DNA of 64,000 nt, from assembly GCA_028290665.1 (NCBI GenBank), contig JAQGJK010000012.1:1-64000 (forward strand), written 5' to 3'. The notes beneath the pieces are model-generated. The model was not told the DNA's origin. It did no database searches and saw only the letters and a list, made by a program, of their open reading frames with translations. Each line of letters opens with the position of its first letter. The first letter of the stretch is position 1. Source of the DNA: Devosia sp. GTDB lineage: Bacteria; Pseudomonadota; Alphaproteobacteria; Rhizobiales; Devosiaceae. Positions 36,502 to 45,171 of this stretch are shown here, piece after piece. Both the position numbers and the translations under genes were made by a program.

Positions 36502-36924
36502 TCAAACCACGGTGGTTTCGACCTTGAAGCCGTCGCGGGAGACGGCGCTGTAGGGGCAGATCTGGTGGGCGCGCTCGACGATGTCCTCTGCCGTGGCGGT
36601 GTCCATGCCGGGGATGTGGACTTCGAGTTCGGCAGCGATCCAGAAGCCGATGCCGTCTTCGCGGTCGACGAAACTGACCGTGGCGGTGACGGTGGTATCT
36701 TCGGGGATCTTGTGGCCGGACTTGCGGGCGGCGCCCTTCATGGCGCCGAGGTAACAGGCGGAGTAACCGACGGCGAACAGCTGTTCGGGATTGGTGCCGG
36801 GGCCGCCATCGCCGCCGAGTTCCTTGGGTGACGACAGGGTGACTTCGAGGCGACCATCTTCGGTCTTGCCGTGGCCGATGCGGCCGCCGGTGGAAGTGGC
36901 CTTGGTCGAATACAGCTTTTTCAT
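36502..36924 (-). CDS. ohr: Organic hydroperoxide resistance protein Ohr
   Basis: Ohr is a thiol peroxidase that reduces organic hydroperoxides. The 140-residue protein has both redox cysteines in their usual surroundings: QLFAVGYSACYLGAM and HQICPYS. It opens with LYSTKATSTGGRIGH. GGAGTAG lies 5 bases before ATG 36924. A longer frame from 36975 has no conserved N-terminus. No OhrR regulator is seen nearby. Confidence 0.94.
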   Translation of the reverse strand: MKKLYSTKATSTGGRIGHGKTEDGRLEVTLSSPKELGGDGGPGTNPEQLFAVGYSACYLGAMKGAARKSGHKIPEDTTVTATVSFVDREDGIGFWIAAELEVHIPGMDTATAEDIVERAHQICPYSAVSRDGFKVETTVV

Positions 36925-37005
36925 CGTTCTACTCCGAAAGGATTGGCGCGACACGCCAACGAGAAGGCCAGCCAACCGGGCCAGCCGAAGGAATAACAGC
37001 AGGGT

Positions 37006-37329
37006 TCAGCAGCCGCGGGATTGCTCGATCGAGCGGATCATGTCGACATTGCCCTGCTCGAACTTGTTGAACTTGATATTTGCCGGATCATCGACGTAGC
37101 AGCCGGAATTGCCAAAGAAGTTGATGGCGCGCTTGGTTTGAAAACAGAGGCCGTTCTCGTAGTAGATTTCGTTGCGAACTTCCCAAAGTGCTTGGCAGCT
37201 CAAGGCGCTGACATCGGACTTGCGAAACCGCTCGGTATCGGTGCAGCCGAGGTCTTCGTAGCAGTTGGCGAGCGATGCGCCGGACGAGGCCAGCAGCATG
37301 ACGGTGGCGGCGAGTAGCTTCAGTTTCAT
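37006..37329 (-). CDS. Exported YARHG-domain protein
   Basis: This 107-residue protein has a signal peptide (MKLKLLAATVMLLASSGASL, then AN). A compact cysteine-rich domain has six cysteines, and ALWEVRNEIYYENGLCF matches the LxxxRNEIyArhGyxF pattern of YARHG domains. It is probably a periplasmic, disulfide-stabilised protein of unknown role. A lipobox is not convincing because Asn precedes the first Cys. Confidence 0.72.
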   Translation of the reverse strand: MKLKLLAATVMLLASSGASLANCYEDLGCTDTERFRKSDVSALSCQALWEVRNEIYYENGLCFQTKRAINFFGNSGCYVDDPANIKFNKFEQGNVDMIRSIEQSRGC

Positions 37330-37394
37330 TGGTCAGTCTCCCAAACTTTCCGCCATCCTGCCGCAAAGCCGCAGCCGAGAAAAGAGTGGAACCG

Positions 37395-37604
37395 TCACCG
37401 CTTGTGCAGCGCTTCGGGCTTGTGTGCCGCCTGGGCGCCGGTCTTGTCGCTTTCGACGATGAACTGCGGATCCTCTGGGCTCGCCGCGACCTTGTGTGTC
37501 TTGATGGCAGTCGGGCTTGTCTGTTTCTTGACCACGGTGCCGGTGGTTTTGCCCTGGCTGGTTTCCCAGGCGACGGGGTCGCCCTTTTTCAAATCGCTGG
37601 TCAT
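37395..37604 (-). CDS. DUF2945 (hypervirulence-associated Tudor-like) protein
   Basis: This is a 69-residue protein with the DUF2945 pattern KKGDPVAWETSQGKTTGTVV near the start and DPQFIVESDKTGAQAAHKP at the end. Members are small, stress-linked and of unknown biochemistry despite the family name. ATG 37604 gives the standard MTSDLKKGD opening. Confidence 0.85.
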   Translation of the reverse strand: MTSDLKKGDPVAWETSQGKTTGTVVKKQTSPTAIKTHKVAASPEDPQFIVESDKTGAQAAHKPEALHKR

Positions 37605-37751
37605 CGGTGTCTCCGCTCCCGACCCCAACGCCGGACCAGCAGGATCGTTCAGTGACGTTCGCTGAAACCGCCCGATGCGTTCGTCTCCGTTCGCTTGGCG
37701 GCGACAGCATTCGGGACTATTTCAACTGCAGCTACTCCCCTGGAGGTTGAG

Positions 37752-38675
37752 ATGATTCTTGTTGAATCGCAGGTCGGCGTTCGCACTACGCCAATCGTCC
37801 CAATGACGACGCGTCTTGGCCCGGTGCATATTTCCGTGACCGACCGGACCAAGGCGCTGGCGATCTGGCGCGATGTGGTTGGCCTCAAGCTGCTGCGCGA
37901 GGAGGGCAATGCGCTGTGGCTCGGCGCCGCCGAGAATCCGTTGATTGTCCTTGAGACCGGAGCGACAAAGCCGGTGCAAGCCCACACCATCGGGCTTTAT
38001 CACGTCGCCATCCATGTGCCGACGCGGGCCGATCTGGCGCAGTTCGCGGTGCGGGCGCTGCAGCGCAATGTGCGGATTTCGCCCACCGACCATCTGGTGT
38101 CGGAGGCAATCTATGCGTGGGACCTCGATAGCAACGGCATTGAAATCACCTTCGAAACGCCTTGGCGCGGCACGCTGGCCGACCCTGAAAGCGGCGATCG
38201 TACCTATGCCAAGACCAGCGACGGCAAGCCGCATTCGGGCCGTGAGCCGATCGATCTCGACGAGTTGCTGGGGGAACTCGGAACGACGCCGGTGCTGGCC
38301 GCGGAAATGCCGGCCGGGACGAGGATCGGGCATATCCACCTGCATGTGGGCGACCTCGGAGTGGCGATGGGGTTTTATCGCGACGTGATCGGCTTTGCCG
38401 GCATTTTCATCATCCGGCAGTTTGGCATGGGCGATGTCGGGCTCGATTATCCGCCGCACATCATCGCCTTCAACATCTGGGCCGGACCCAATGCGGGGTT
38501 GCCAATGGCGGGCACGGCCGGGTTGCGGTGGTTCACCGTGGTGGTGCCGGATGCCGGATCGCTCGGTGAAATCGAAGCGCGGCTGGTGGCGGCGAAAGCG
38601 CCGCTGAGCCGGGTGGAAAATGGGGTCGAGACGGAGGATCCGTTCGGCAATCGGTTGCGCGTTGTGGTGGGGTAA
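37752..38675 (+). CDS. VOC-family ring-cleaving (extradiol) dioxygenase, CatE-like
   Basis: This 307-residue protein has two glyoxalase/VOC halves. The first starts RLGPVHISVTDRTKALAIW and the second RIGHIHLHVGDLGVAMGFYRD. Both supply a metal-ligand His, as in catechol 2,3-dioxygenases. The family cleaves catechols, but some members are thiol-stress or unknown enzymes, so the substrate is open. TGGAGGTTGAG precedes ATG 37752, which settles the start against an upstream frame. It is divergent from the DUF2945 gene. Confidence 0.85.
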   Translation: MILVESQVGVRTTPIVPMTTRLGPVHISVTDRTKALAIWRDVVGLKLLREEGNALWLGAAENPLIVLETGATKPVQAHTIGLYHVAIHVPTRADLAQFAVRALQRNVRISPTDHLVSEAIYAWDLDSNGIEITFETPWRGTLADPESGDRTYAKTSDGKPHSGREPIDLDELLGELGTTPVLAAEMPAGTRIGHIHLHVGDLGVAMGFYRDVIGFAGIFIIRQFGMGDVGLDYPPHIIAFNIWAGPNAGLPMAGTAGLRWFTVVVPDAGSLGEIEARLVAAKAPLSRVENGVETEDPFGNRLRVVVG

Positions 38676-38724
38676 GGGTTATATCCGAGCGCGGTTGGTT
38701 TGGGGCTTAGCCGAGAGGCATCAA

Positions 38725-38798
38725 ACCCCTCATCCGTCGCTCCGCGCCACCCTCGGGTCGAGCCCGAGGGCAGGCTTTCTCCCCTGAGGGGAGAAGGG
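38725..38798. repeat. Intergenic repeat, family 2, copy B
   Basis: This is a close copy of the element at 36366-36437. It starts ACCCCTCATCCG, has CACCCTCGGGTCGAGCCCGA in the middle and ends CTCCCCTGAGGGGAGAAGG. It lies between two convergent genes and may serve as a terminator. Confidence 0.8.
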
Positions 38799-38805
38799 AA
38801 GAAAA

Positions 38806-39858
38806 TCAGGTGTTCAGGACTTCGATGAAGTGGTCGACTTCGTCAGGGCGGGTAGCGAAGCTGGCGACGAGGCGGATGAGGTCTTCGTCGTCGCCGAGGC
38901 GGGTGTTCTCGGGCAGGCTAGTGGCGTCCCAATCATAGAACTGGGCGCCGGCCGCTTTCAGACGCGCGATGGTCGGTTTGGCGACGATGGGGAACACTTC
39001 GTTGGCCTCGCTGTCCCAACCGAGCCGCGCGGTGCCGCTGCTGGCGATGCCGTGGCGGAGGCGGGCGGCCATGGCGTTGGCGTGGCGGGCGGTTTTGAGC
39101 CAGTTGTCAGCGTCGAGATAGGCTTCGAACTGCGCGGCGACGAAGCGCGCCTTGGAGACGACGTGGCCGGCCCGCTGGCGCAGCGTCGCGAGGTGCGGGA
39201 AGCGGCCAGGGCCGAAAACGATGATGGCTTCGGCACCGAGGCAGCCATTTTTGGAGGCGCCGAAGCTCATGATGTCAACACCGGATTTCCAGGTGAGTTC
39301 GGCGGGCGTCGCGTCGAGCGCGGCGACGGCGTTGCCGAAACGGGCGCCGTCCATGTGCACGGTCAACCCGGCGGCGCGGGCCTGGCGGGTCAAGGCACGT
39401 AGGTGATCGAGCGGGTAGACCGTGCCGCATTCGGTCGCCTGAGTTACCGTCAGCAGCGTCGGATGGCCGAAACGCCCGCCCTTCGGGTAGCGCCTGAGCG
39501 TTGCTTCGAGCGCCTCGAGCTGCATGAGGCCGGCGCGGGTGGCGACGGAAATCAGCTTCATGCCGTTGGTGTAGAACTCGGTGGCGCCGAATTCGTCGGT
39601 GGTGACATGAGCTTCGGTCGTGCAGAAGATCAGCCCGCCGGGCACCGTGGCGGCGGCCAGCGACAGCGCGTTCGCTGCAGTGCCGGTGGCGACGAAATGC
39701 ACTTCGACGTCGGTTTCGAACAGCTCGGAAAACCTGGCGGTGACGCGGGCGCTGACGGTGTCATTGCCGTAAGCCGGGGCGAAATCACCATTGGCACGGA
39801 TCAGCGCGCCCATCACCGCATCGGTGATGCCGGCCCAGTTGTCGCTCGCAAAGTTCAT
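38806..39858 (-). CDS. Threonine-aldolase/beta-eliminating lyase family PLP enzyme
   Basis: This 350-residue fold-type I enzyme resembles low-specificity L-threonine aldolase. It has TGTAANALSLAAAT for phosphate contacts, HMDGARFGNAVAAL with the cofactor Asp, and the PLP-binding Lys in SFGASKNGCLGAEA. It would split threonine into glycine and acetaldehyde or a related beta-hydroxy amino acid. ATG 39858 gives the usual MNFASDNW opening. Confidence 0.9.
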   Translation of the reverse strand: MNFASDNWAGITDAVMGALIRANGDFAPAYGNDTVSARVTARFSELFETDVEVHFVATGTAANALSLAAATVPGGLIFCTTEAHVTTDEFGATEFYTNGMKLISVATRAGLMQLEALEATLRRYPKGGRFGHPTLLTVTQATECGTVYPLDHLRALTRQARAAGLTVHMDGARFGNAVAALDATPAELTWKSGVDIMSFGASKNGCLGAEAIIVFGPGRFPHLATLRQRAGHVVSKARFVAAQFEAYLDADNWLKTARHANAMAARLRHGIASSGTARLGWDSEANEVFPIVAKPTIARLKAAGAQFYDWDATSLPENTRLGDDEDLIRLVASFATRPDEVDHFIEVLNT

Positions 39859-39995
39859 TGTCAGTCCTGCTGCCCTCGGCGTCCTGCTACGCGGGGACGG
39901 GCGGCGCTGCAAGACCGGCAGGCGGATGGCTTCCATGCCGAGGCTTCAACGCTGCGCCGGGTCATGTTACGCCTCGGAGACGAGGAGAGCCTGCG

Positions 39996-41000
39996 ATGAA
40001 AGCCATATCGATAACCGCCCCGCATGCCATGCAACTGGTGGAGGCGCCGCCGCCGGTGCTGCAGCCGGGCTGGGTGCGGCTCAAGGTCAGCCATGTCGGC
40101 ATCTGCGGCACGGATTACCACATCTATGAGGGGCTGCATCCGTTCCTCAATTATCCGCGCATCATCGGGCACGAATTGTCCGCGACGGTGCTCGACCCCA
40201 ATGGCTCGACGCAATTCCGGCCGGGCGATCCGGTGGTGATCAACCCGTACCTCTCCTGTTACCAGTGCCCGGCCTGCCTCGAGGGCAAGACCAATTGCTG
40301 CGAGACGCTGCAATGCCTCGGGGTCCACACCGATGGCGGCATGGCCGAGGAAATCGTGCTGCCGGAGGTCAATCTCTATCCGGTGTCGGGGCTGTCGGCG
40401 CGCGATATCGCCATGGTCGAATTCCTCGCCATCGGCGCACATGCGGTGCGGCGAGCCGAACTCAAGGGCGGTGAGCGCGTGGTGGTGGTCGGCGCGGGGC
40501 CGATCGGGCTCGGCACGGCGCTGTTCGCCAAGATCGCGGGTGGCGAGGTGACGCTGCTCGATGCGGCGCCCGACAAGCGCGACGCGGCGCGGGCGATGGG
40601 GTTTTCGGCGATCGGGCTGGAGGACCTGGAGACGGACGCAGTGAAAGCCGTGCGGCGCTCGGGGTTCGATGCGGTGTTCGATGCGACCGGTTCGATCAGG
40701 GCGATGAATGCGGCGCTCGGGCTTGCCCGCAATGGTGGTTCGCTGACGCTTGTGGGCGTGGTCAAGGGCACGCTCGAATGGGACGATCCGGAACTGCACC
40801 GGAAGGAATTGACCATCCGCGGCTCGCGCAATGCGACACGGCAGGATTTCGACCATGTGGTGGCGGCGATGAAGGCGGGCAAGATTCCGGTGGAGCAGTT
40901 GGCGACGCACCGCACGACGCTCGACCGGGTGAGCGAGGATTTGCCGCGCTGGGCGCATGACCGGTCGGGGCTGGTCAAAGCCATCGTCGAGCTCGCCTGA
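39996..41000 (+). CDS. Zinc-dependent sugar(-acid) dehydrogenase, MDR family
   Basis: This 334-residue medium-chain dehydrogenase has the catalytic zinc site in GICGTDYH and IIGHELSA. The structural zinc cysteines are in CYQCPACLEGKTNCC, and the Rossmann motif is VVGAGPIGLGTALFA. It is closest by eye to the L-idonate/gulonate/galactonate oxidoreductases. The KDG kinase and fructuronate reductase nearby support a sugar-acid substrate. GAGGAGAG precedes ATG 39996. It overlaps the next gene by one base. Confidence 0.9.
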   Translation: MKAISITAPHAMQLVEAPPPVLQPGWVRLKVSHVGICGTDYHIYEGLHPFLNYPRIIGHELSATVLDPNGSTQFRPGDPVVINPYLSCYQCPACLEGKTNCCETLQCLGVHTDGGMAEEIVLPEVNLYPVSGLSARDIAMVEFLAIGAHAVRRAELKGGERVVVVGAGPIGLGTALFAKIAGGEVTLLDAAPDKRDAARAMGFSAIGLEDLETDAVKAVRRSGFDAVFDATGSIRAMNAALGLARNGGSLTLVGVVKGTLEWDDPELHRKELTIRGSRNATRQDFDHVVAAMKAGKIPVEQLATHRTTLDRVSEDLPRWAHDRSGLVKAIVELA

Positions 41001-41545
41001 TGCTACGGGCGCCCGAAGAGATCATCGCGTTCTGGTTCGTGGAGCACGGCCCCGACGACTGGTTCGCCGGCAAGCCCGAGTTCGATGTGAAATGCGCCGA
41101 GGCGTTCGGTGAAACGCTCGAACGTGCGGCGAAGGGCGAGGCGTGGCAGTGGCGGGGCACACCCAAGGGGCGGCTGGCCGAGATCATCGTCCTCGACCAG
41201 TTTTCGCGGCAATTGCTGCGAGGTTCGCCGCGAGCCTTCGCGCAGGACGGCATGGCGTTGACGCTGGCGCAGGAGGCAGCGGCAGCAGGGCATGATCTGG
41301 CGCTCGCGCCGGAGCGGCGGACGTTTCTCTACATGCCGTACATGCATTCGGAATCGCTGGTTATCCACGACGAAGCAATGCGGTTGTTCACGGCGCTCGG
41401 AGACGAAAACACGCTGAAATTTGAGATGGCGCACCGCGACTGCATCATGCGCTTTGGTCGCTACCCGCGACGCAACGGGCCGCTCGGGCGCGAGACGACG
41501 CCCGAGGAAGCGGCGTATCTCATGAGCGACGCGGCGAGCTTCTAG
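41000..41545 (+). CDS. DUF924 family protein
   Basis: This 181-residue helical protein has the DUF924 pattern: EIIAFWFVEHGPDDWF at the start, LAEIIVLDQFSRQLLRG in the middle and HRDCIMRFGRYPRRNG near the end. The fold is TPR-like and no reaction is known. Its start overlaps the dehydrogenase stop (TGATG), so it is translationally coupled to a sugar-acid gene. Confidence 0.9.
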   Translation: MLRAPEEIIAFWFVEHGPDDWFAGKPEFDVKCAEAFGETLERAAKGEAWQWRGTPKGRLAEIIVLDQFSRQLLRGSPRAFAQDGMALTLAQEAAAAGHDLALAPERRTFLYMPYMHSESLVIHDEAMRLFTALGDENTLKFEMAHRDCIMRFGRYPRRNGPLGRETTPEEAAYLMSDAASF

Positions 41546-41598
41546 CGGGAACCGCCCTCCGTCCCGGACATTGCGGTCTCGAACACGGAGGCCAAGTG

Positions 41599-42378
41599 AT
41601 GGAACTGACGGGCAAGGTGGCGCTGGTGACGGGCGCCGGATCGGGGCTGGGGGAAGCGGCGGCATTGAAGCTCGCCGAAGCCGGCGCCGATGTGGTGCTG
41701 GCGTCGCGGACGCGGGACGAACTCGAAGCCGTCGCGGCCAAGGCGGAAAAGTTCGGGGTCCGGGCGATGGTCGCCGATCTCGATGTCGCCGACGACGGGC
41801 CGATGCGGATGCTGGCCGAGCGGATCGAACGGGAGTTCGGGCGGCTCGACATCGTGTTCGCCAATGCCGGGGTCAACGGCGTGTGGGCCCCGATCGACGA
41901 ACTGACCGTGGCGGAGTGGGACGACACCATCCGGATCAATCTGCGCGGCACGTTCCTGACCATCCACCACACCGTGCCGCTGCTGAAGCGGCAGGGTGGG
42001 TCGATCATCATCACCGCCTCGATCAATGGCACGCGCACCTTCACCAATGGCGGGGCGAGCGCTTATTCGACCACCAAGGCCGGGCAATTGGCGCTCGGGC
42101 AGATGCTGGCGCTGGAACTGGCTCAGCACCGGATTCGGGTCAACGTGATCTGCCCGGGGGCGATCGAGTCCGAGATCAGCGACAATACGGAAGCGCGGCA
42201 TGTCGAGAAGGCCAAGGTGCCCGCCAAGTACCCGCAGGGCACTGTGCCGCTGACCGGGGGCAAGCCCGGGACCAGCGAAGACGTTGGCGACCTGGTGCTG
42301 TTTCTCGCTTCGGACCGGGCGCGGCACATCAGCGGCACGCCAATCTGGATCGACGGGGCGCAGTCATTGCTGGTGTGA
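41599..42378 (+). CDS. Short-chain dehydrogenase/reductase
   Basis: This 259-residue classical SDR has the nucleotide motif VTGAGSGLGEAAAL, NAG in VFANAGVNG and the catalytic Ser...YSTTK segment. It ends in the usual GTPIWIDGAQSLL. ATG 41599 is preferred; a GTG lies one codon earlier. It sits among sugar-acid genes, so a polyol or sugar-acid substrate is likely but not proven. Confidence 0.9.
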   Translation: MELTGKVALVTGAGSGLGEAAALKLAEAGADVVLASRTRDELEAVAAKAEKFGVRAMVADLDVADDGPMRMLAERIEREFGRLDIVFANAGVNGVWAPIDELTVAEWDDTIRINLRGTFLTIHHTVPLLKRQGGSIIITASINGTRTFTNGGASAYSTTKAGQLALGQMLALELAQHRIRVNVICPGAIESEISDNTEARHVEKAKVPAKYPQGTVPLTGGKPGTSEDVGDLVLFLASDRARHISGTPIWIDGAQSLLV

Positions 42379-42426
42379 TCTTAGTACTGTCCCCGGCCGT
42401 ACGCTCAATGATCACAGGAGAGTAAA

Positions 42427-42597
42427 ATGGAATTCGGAGGCTCAGTCTGGCTGTTTGTCGTGGTTGGCGGCACGGTGCTGCTCGGCATCGCCATCGCCAT
42501 CACCATGTCGAATAACCGCAGGCGCAGCCGCGGCGAGCAGCGATTGACCGAGGCGGCGACGAAACAGCTTTACAAGGAAGAAGACCGTCAGAGCTGA
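42427..42597 (+). CDS. Small single-helix membrane protein
   Basis: This is a 56-residue frame with AGGAGAG 6 bases upstream. Residues 7-28 form one hydrophobic helix (VWLFVVVGGTVLLGIAIAIT). A basic stretch (NNRRRSRGEQR) and a charged tail follow. It looks like a real small membrane protein with the tail inside the cell. It ends 10 bases inside the convergent kinase gene. No function is recognised. Confidence 0.75.
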   Translation: MEFGGSVWLFVVVGGTVLLGIAIAITMSNNRRRSRGEQRLTEAATKQLYKEEDRQS

Positions 42598-43505
42598 GCG
42601 CGGACCAGCGCCGGATCGACCAGGGCGCCGCGATGGCCAATGACGATGCGGGCCACGGCATGCGCGGCCATGACGCTGTCTTTCAGCCCCTTGCCAGCCA
42701 GGCGCGATGACAAATAGGCGCCGTTGAACGAGTCCCCTGCCCCGGTGGTGTCGACGACCTCGGCCCCGCCTTCGGGGGTGACCGTCACCTGCTCGTCGGA
42801 CGTCGCCACCAGCGCCGGACGATCGCCATCCTTGACGGCGACCTCGGCGACGCCCTCGTCGAGGTAGCGTTGGGCGGTGCCTTCCACCCCGACATCGCCG
42901 AACACTTTTGCCTCGTCGCCATGGGTCGGCAGCACGATATCGGAAATCGCCGCGCCGGCAGTCAGCACGGCGGTCATGACGCGGGGGGCGGTCCACAGCG
43001 CGGGGCGGAGGTTGGGGTCGAACGCTACCTGCGCGCCAGCATTGCGGGCTTTGACGATGGCTTTAAGCAGGCGGCCACGGGCTCGGGGGGCGAGGATGGC
43101 GAGGGTGATGCCGGAGAAGTAGACAAGATCGGCGCCAACCAGCGCGGCATCGAGTGCTCCGACATTATCGGCGAGGAGTTTTGCCGCCGAGGTGTCGCGC
43201 CAATAGGTGAACTGGCGATCGCCGGCTTCCTGATGGATCATGTAGAGGCCGGGGCGCTTGTTTTTGATAGTTTGGATGTGGCTGGTGCCAATGTCGTTGC
43301 TGTCGAGGAATTGGCGGATTTGTTTTGAATAGAGGTCGTCGCCGAGTGCCGTGACATAATCGACGGTCCATTCCGCCGGCAGTAGCGCCCGCATGTACCA
43401 GGCGGTGTTGAGCGTATCGCCGGCAAAGCCCATACGATATTGCTGGCCGGCACCGCCGCTCATCTCGATCATGCATTCGCCGATGCTGACAAAGCGCTTG
43501 GTCAC
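42588..43505 (-). CDS. kdgK: 2-dehydro-3-deoxygluconate kinase
   Basis: KDG kinase phosphorylates 2-keto-3-deoxygluconate in uronate breakdown. The 305-residue PfkB-family protein opens with FVSIGECMIEMSGG, has the sugar-binding FAGDTLNTAWYMRALL and the catalytic loop VVDTTGAGDSFNGAYL. The GTG start is at 43503-43505. It is divergent from the fructuronate reductase gene with only 73 bases between them, so a shared operator is likely. No regulator gene is next to them. Confidence 0.93.
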   Translation of the reverse strand: MTKRFVSIGECMIEMSGGAGQQYRMGFAGDTLNTAWYMRALLPAEWTVDYVTALGDDLYSKQIRQFLDSNDIGTSHIQTIKNKRPGLYMIHQEAGDRQFTYWRDTSAAKLLADNVGALDAALVGADLVYFSGITLAILAPRARGRLLKAIVKARNAGAQVAFDPNLRPALWTAPRVMTAVLTAGAAISDIVLPTHGDEAKVFGDVGVEGTAQRYLDEGVAEVAVKDGDRPALVATSDEQVTVTPEGGAEVVDTTGAGDSFNGAYLSSRLAGKGLKDSVMAAHAVARIVIGHRGALVDPALVRAQL

Positions 43506-43578
43506 GGACTATCCCCCTCGTTTCACACGGGTTATGCAGGACAACCCCGCACAGGCGCAACCTTAGCCGAGCTCCAAA

Positions 43579-45039
43579 ATGCAGCGATTGTCCACTGCCT
43601 CGCTTCCTGCCCTCGCCGACCTCGCGGCGGTGCCTACTTACGACCGGAGCAAAGTCCGGCCTGGGATCGTGCATCTCGGCATCGGTGCGTTCCACCGGGC
43701 GCATATGGCGGCCTATGTCGACCGCCTGCTCGGCACGACGCCTGAATGGGGAATTGTTGGCGCATCGCTCCGGCGGCCTGACACCAGCAATGCGCTCGCC
43801 CCGCAGGATTTCCTCTACGTCCTGGCCGTACGCGGTGAGACGACGGAATATCAGGTTATCGGCTCGGTGCTGGACATCCTCGATGCGACGAGCGAGCACG
43901 AAAAGCTGCTCGAAATCATGACGTTGCCGGCGATCCGCATCGTCTCGCTGACGGTAACCGAAAAAGGCTATTGCCACGATCCGGCGACCGGGGCGCTCGA
44001 TGAGACGCACGCGGACATCGTCCATGATCTCGCGACTCCCCGTGCACCGGTCAGCGCGCCGGGGTTTCTGGTCGAGGCGCTATGGCGGCGGCGGCAGGCG
44101 GGGATTGCGCCATTCACGGTGATGAGCTGCGATAACCTGCCGTCGAACGGCGTCACGACAGCGCGGATCGTCAGCCGGCTGGCGGCGCTGCGGGACGCCG
44201 AATTCGGGGCATGGGTCGCGGCCAACGTGGCGTTTCCCTCGACCATGGTCGATCGCATCGTGCCGGCGACGACCGATGCCGACCGCGATGCCATCGGGGC
44301 GGCGCTGGGCATCGAGGATGCCTGGCCGATCATGACCGAACCCTTTACCCAATGGGTGATCGAGGACCGGTTTCCGAGCGGCCGCCCGGCCTTCGAGACA
44401 GTTGGCGCGCAATTGGTGACCGATGTCGAGCCGTTCGAAAAGATGAAGCTCCGGATGCTCAACGGAGCGCATTCGAGCCTCGCGTACCTCGGGTATCTGG
44501 CGGGCAAGCAGTATGTGTCCGAAGTCGTCGCCGATCCGGTGTTTCGGGATTTCGTCCACGCGCTGATGACCGAGGAGGCGATGCCGACGCTCGACATGCC
44601 GGGGACCGATCTCGGCGCCTATCGCGACCAGTTGCTCCAGCGCTTCGCCAATCCGGAACTCGGGCATCGGACGTGGCAGATCGCAATGGATGGGACGCAG
44701 AAACTGCCGCAGCGGCTGTTGGGGACGATCCGGGACCGGCTTGCTTCGGGGGGCAGCATCGACCGGCTGGCGCTCGGGGTGGCGGCGTGGATGCGGTATG
44801 TGACGGGCGTTGACGAGAGTGGTGGCGTTATCGAGGTCAAGGACCCGTTGTCGGCGCGGCTGCGGACGATCGCCGATGGGGCCGGACGCGATGCGGGGCG
44901 GCTGGTCGATGGGTTGCTCGGGGTTGGGGAAGTGTTTGGCGATCTGGCGGGGAATGCGGTGTTTCGGGATTCGCTGGTGGCGCACGTGGAGCGGTTGTGG
45001 GCTGTCGGGGCGCGGGAGACGGTGGCTGGGGCAAGGTGA
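43579..45039 (+). CDS. uxuB: Mannitol dehydrogenase family, probable fructuronate reductase
   Basis: This 486-residue long-chain dehydrogenase has the NAD motif IVHLGIGAFHRAHMA, the family loop MSCDNLPSNG and the active-site segment KMKLRMLNGAHSSLAYLG. The family interconverts fructuronate/tagaturonate and mannonate/altronate, or mannitol and fructose. Next to kdgK, the D-mannonate oxidoreductase reading is the most likely. Confidence 0.88.
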   Translation: MQRLSTASLPALADLAAVPTYDRSKVRPGIVHLGIGAFHRAHMAAYVDRLLGTTPEWGIVGASLRRPDTSNALAPQDFLYVLAVRGETTEYQVIGSVLDILDATSEHEKLLEIMTLPAIRIVSLTVTEKGYCHDPATGALDETHADIVHDLATPRAPVSAPGFLVEALWRRRQAGIAPFTVMSCDNLPSNGVTTARIVSRLAALRDAEFGAWVAANVAFPSTMVDRIVPATTDADRDAIGAALGIEDAWPIMTEPFTQWVIEDRFPSGRPAFETVGAQLVTDVEPFEKMKLRMLNGAHSSLAYLGYLAGKQYVSEVVADPVFRDFVHALMTEEAMPTLDMPGTDLGAYRDQLLQRFANPELGHRTWQIAMDGTQKLPQRLLGTIRDRLASGGSIDRLALGVAAWMRYVTGVDESGGVIEVKDPLSARLRTIADGAGRDAGRLVDGLLGVGEVFGDLAGNAVFRDSLVAHVERLWAVGARETVAGAR

Positions 45040-45057
45040 TGGGGGGGTGCGGTGCTG

Positions 45058-45104
45058 GCCCTCGTGGTTCGAGGGTCGCAACGCTCCCACCTCACCATGA
45101 GGGC
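45058..45104. repeat. Palindromic intergenic repeat, family 1, copy B
   Basis: GCCCTCGTGGTTCGAGGGTC begins the element and CCTCACCATGAGGGC ends it. It is nearly the same as the element at 36255-36303 and again lies just past a gene end. Confidence 0.8.
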
Positions 45105-45171
45105 TGATGGGGTGGTTACTTTGGAGGGTCTGCCACCTTCTCCCGCAAGGAAGGAAGGAGCGAGGCCGTAG

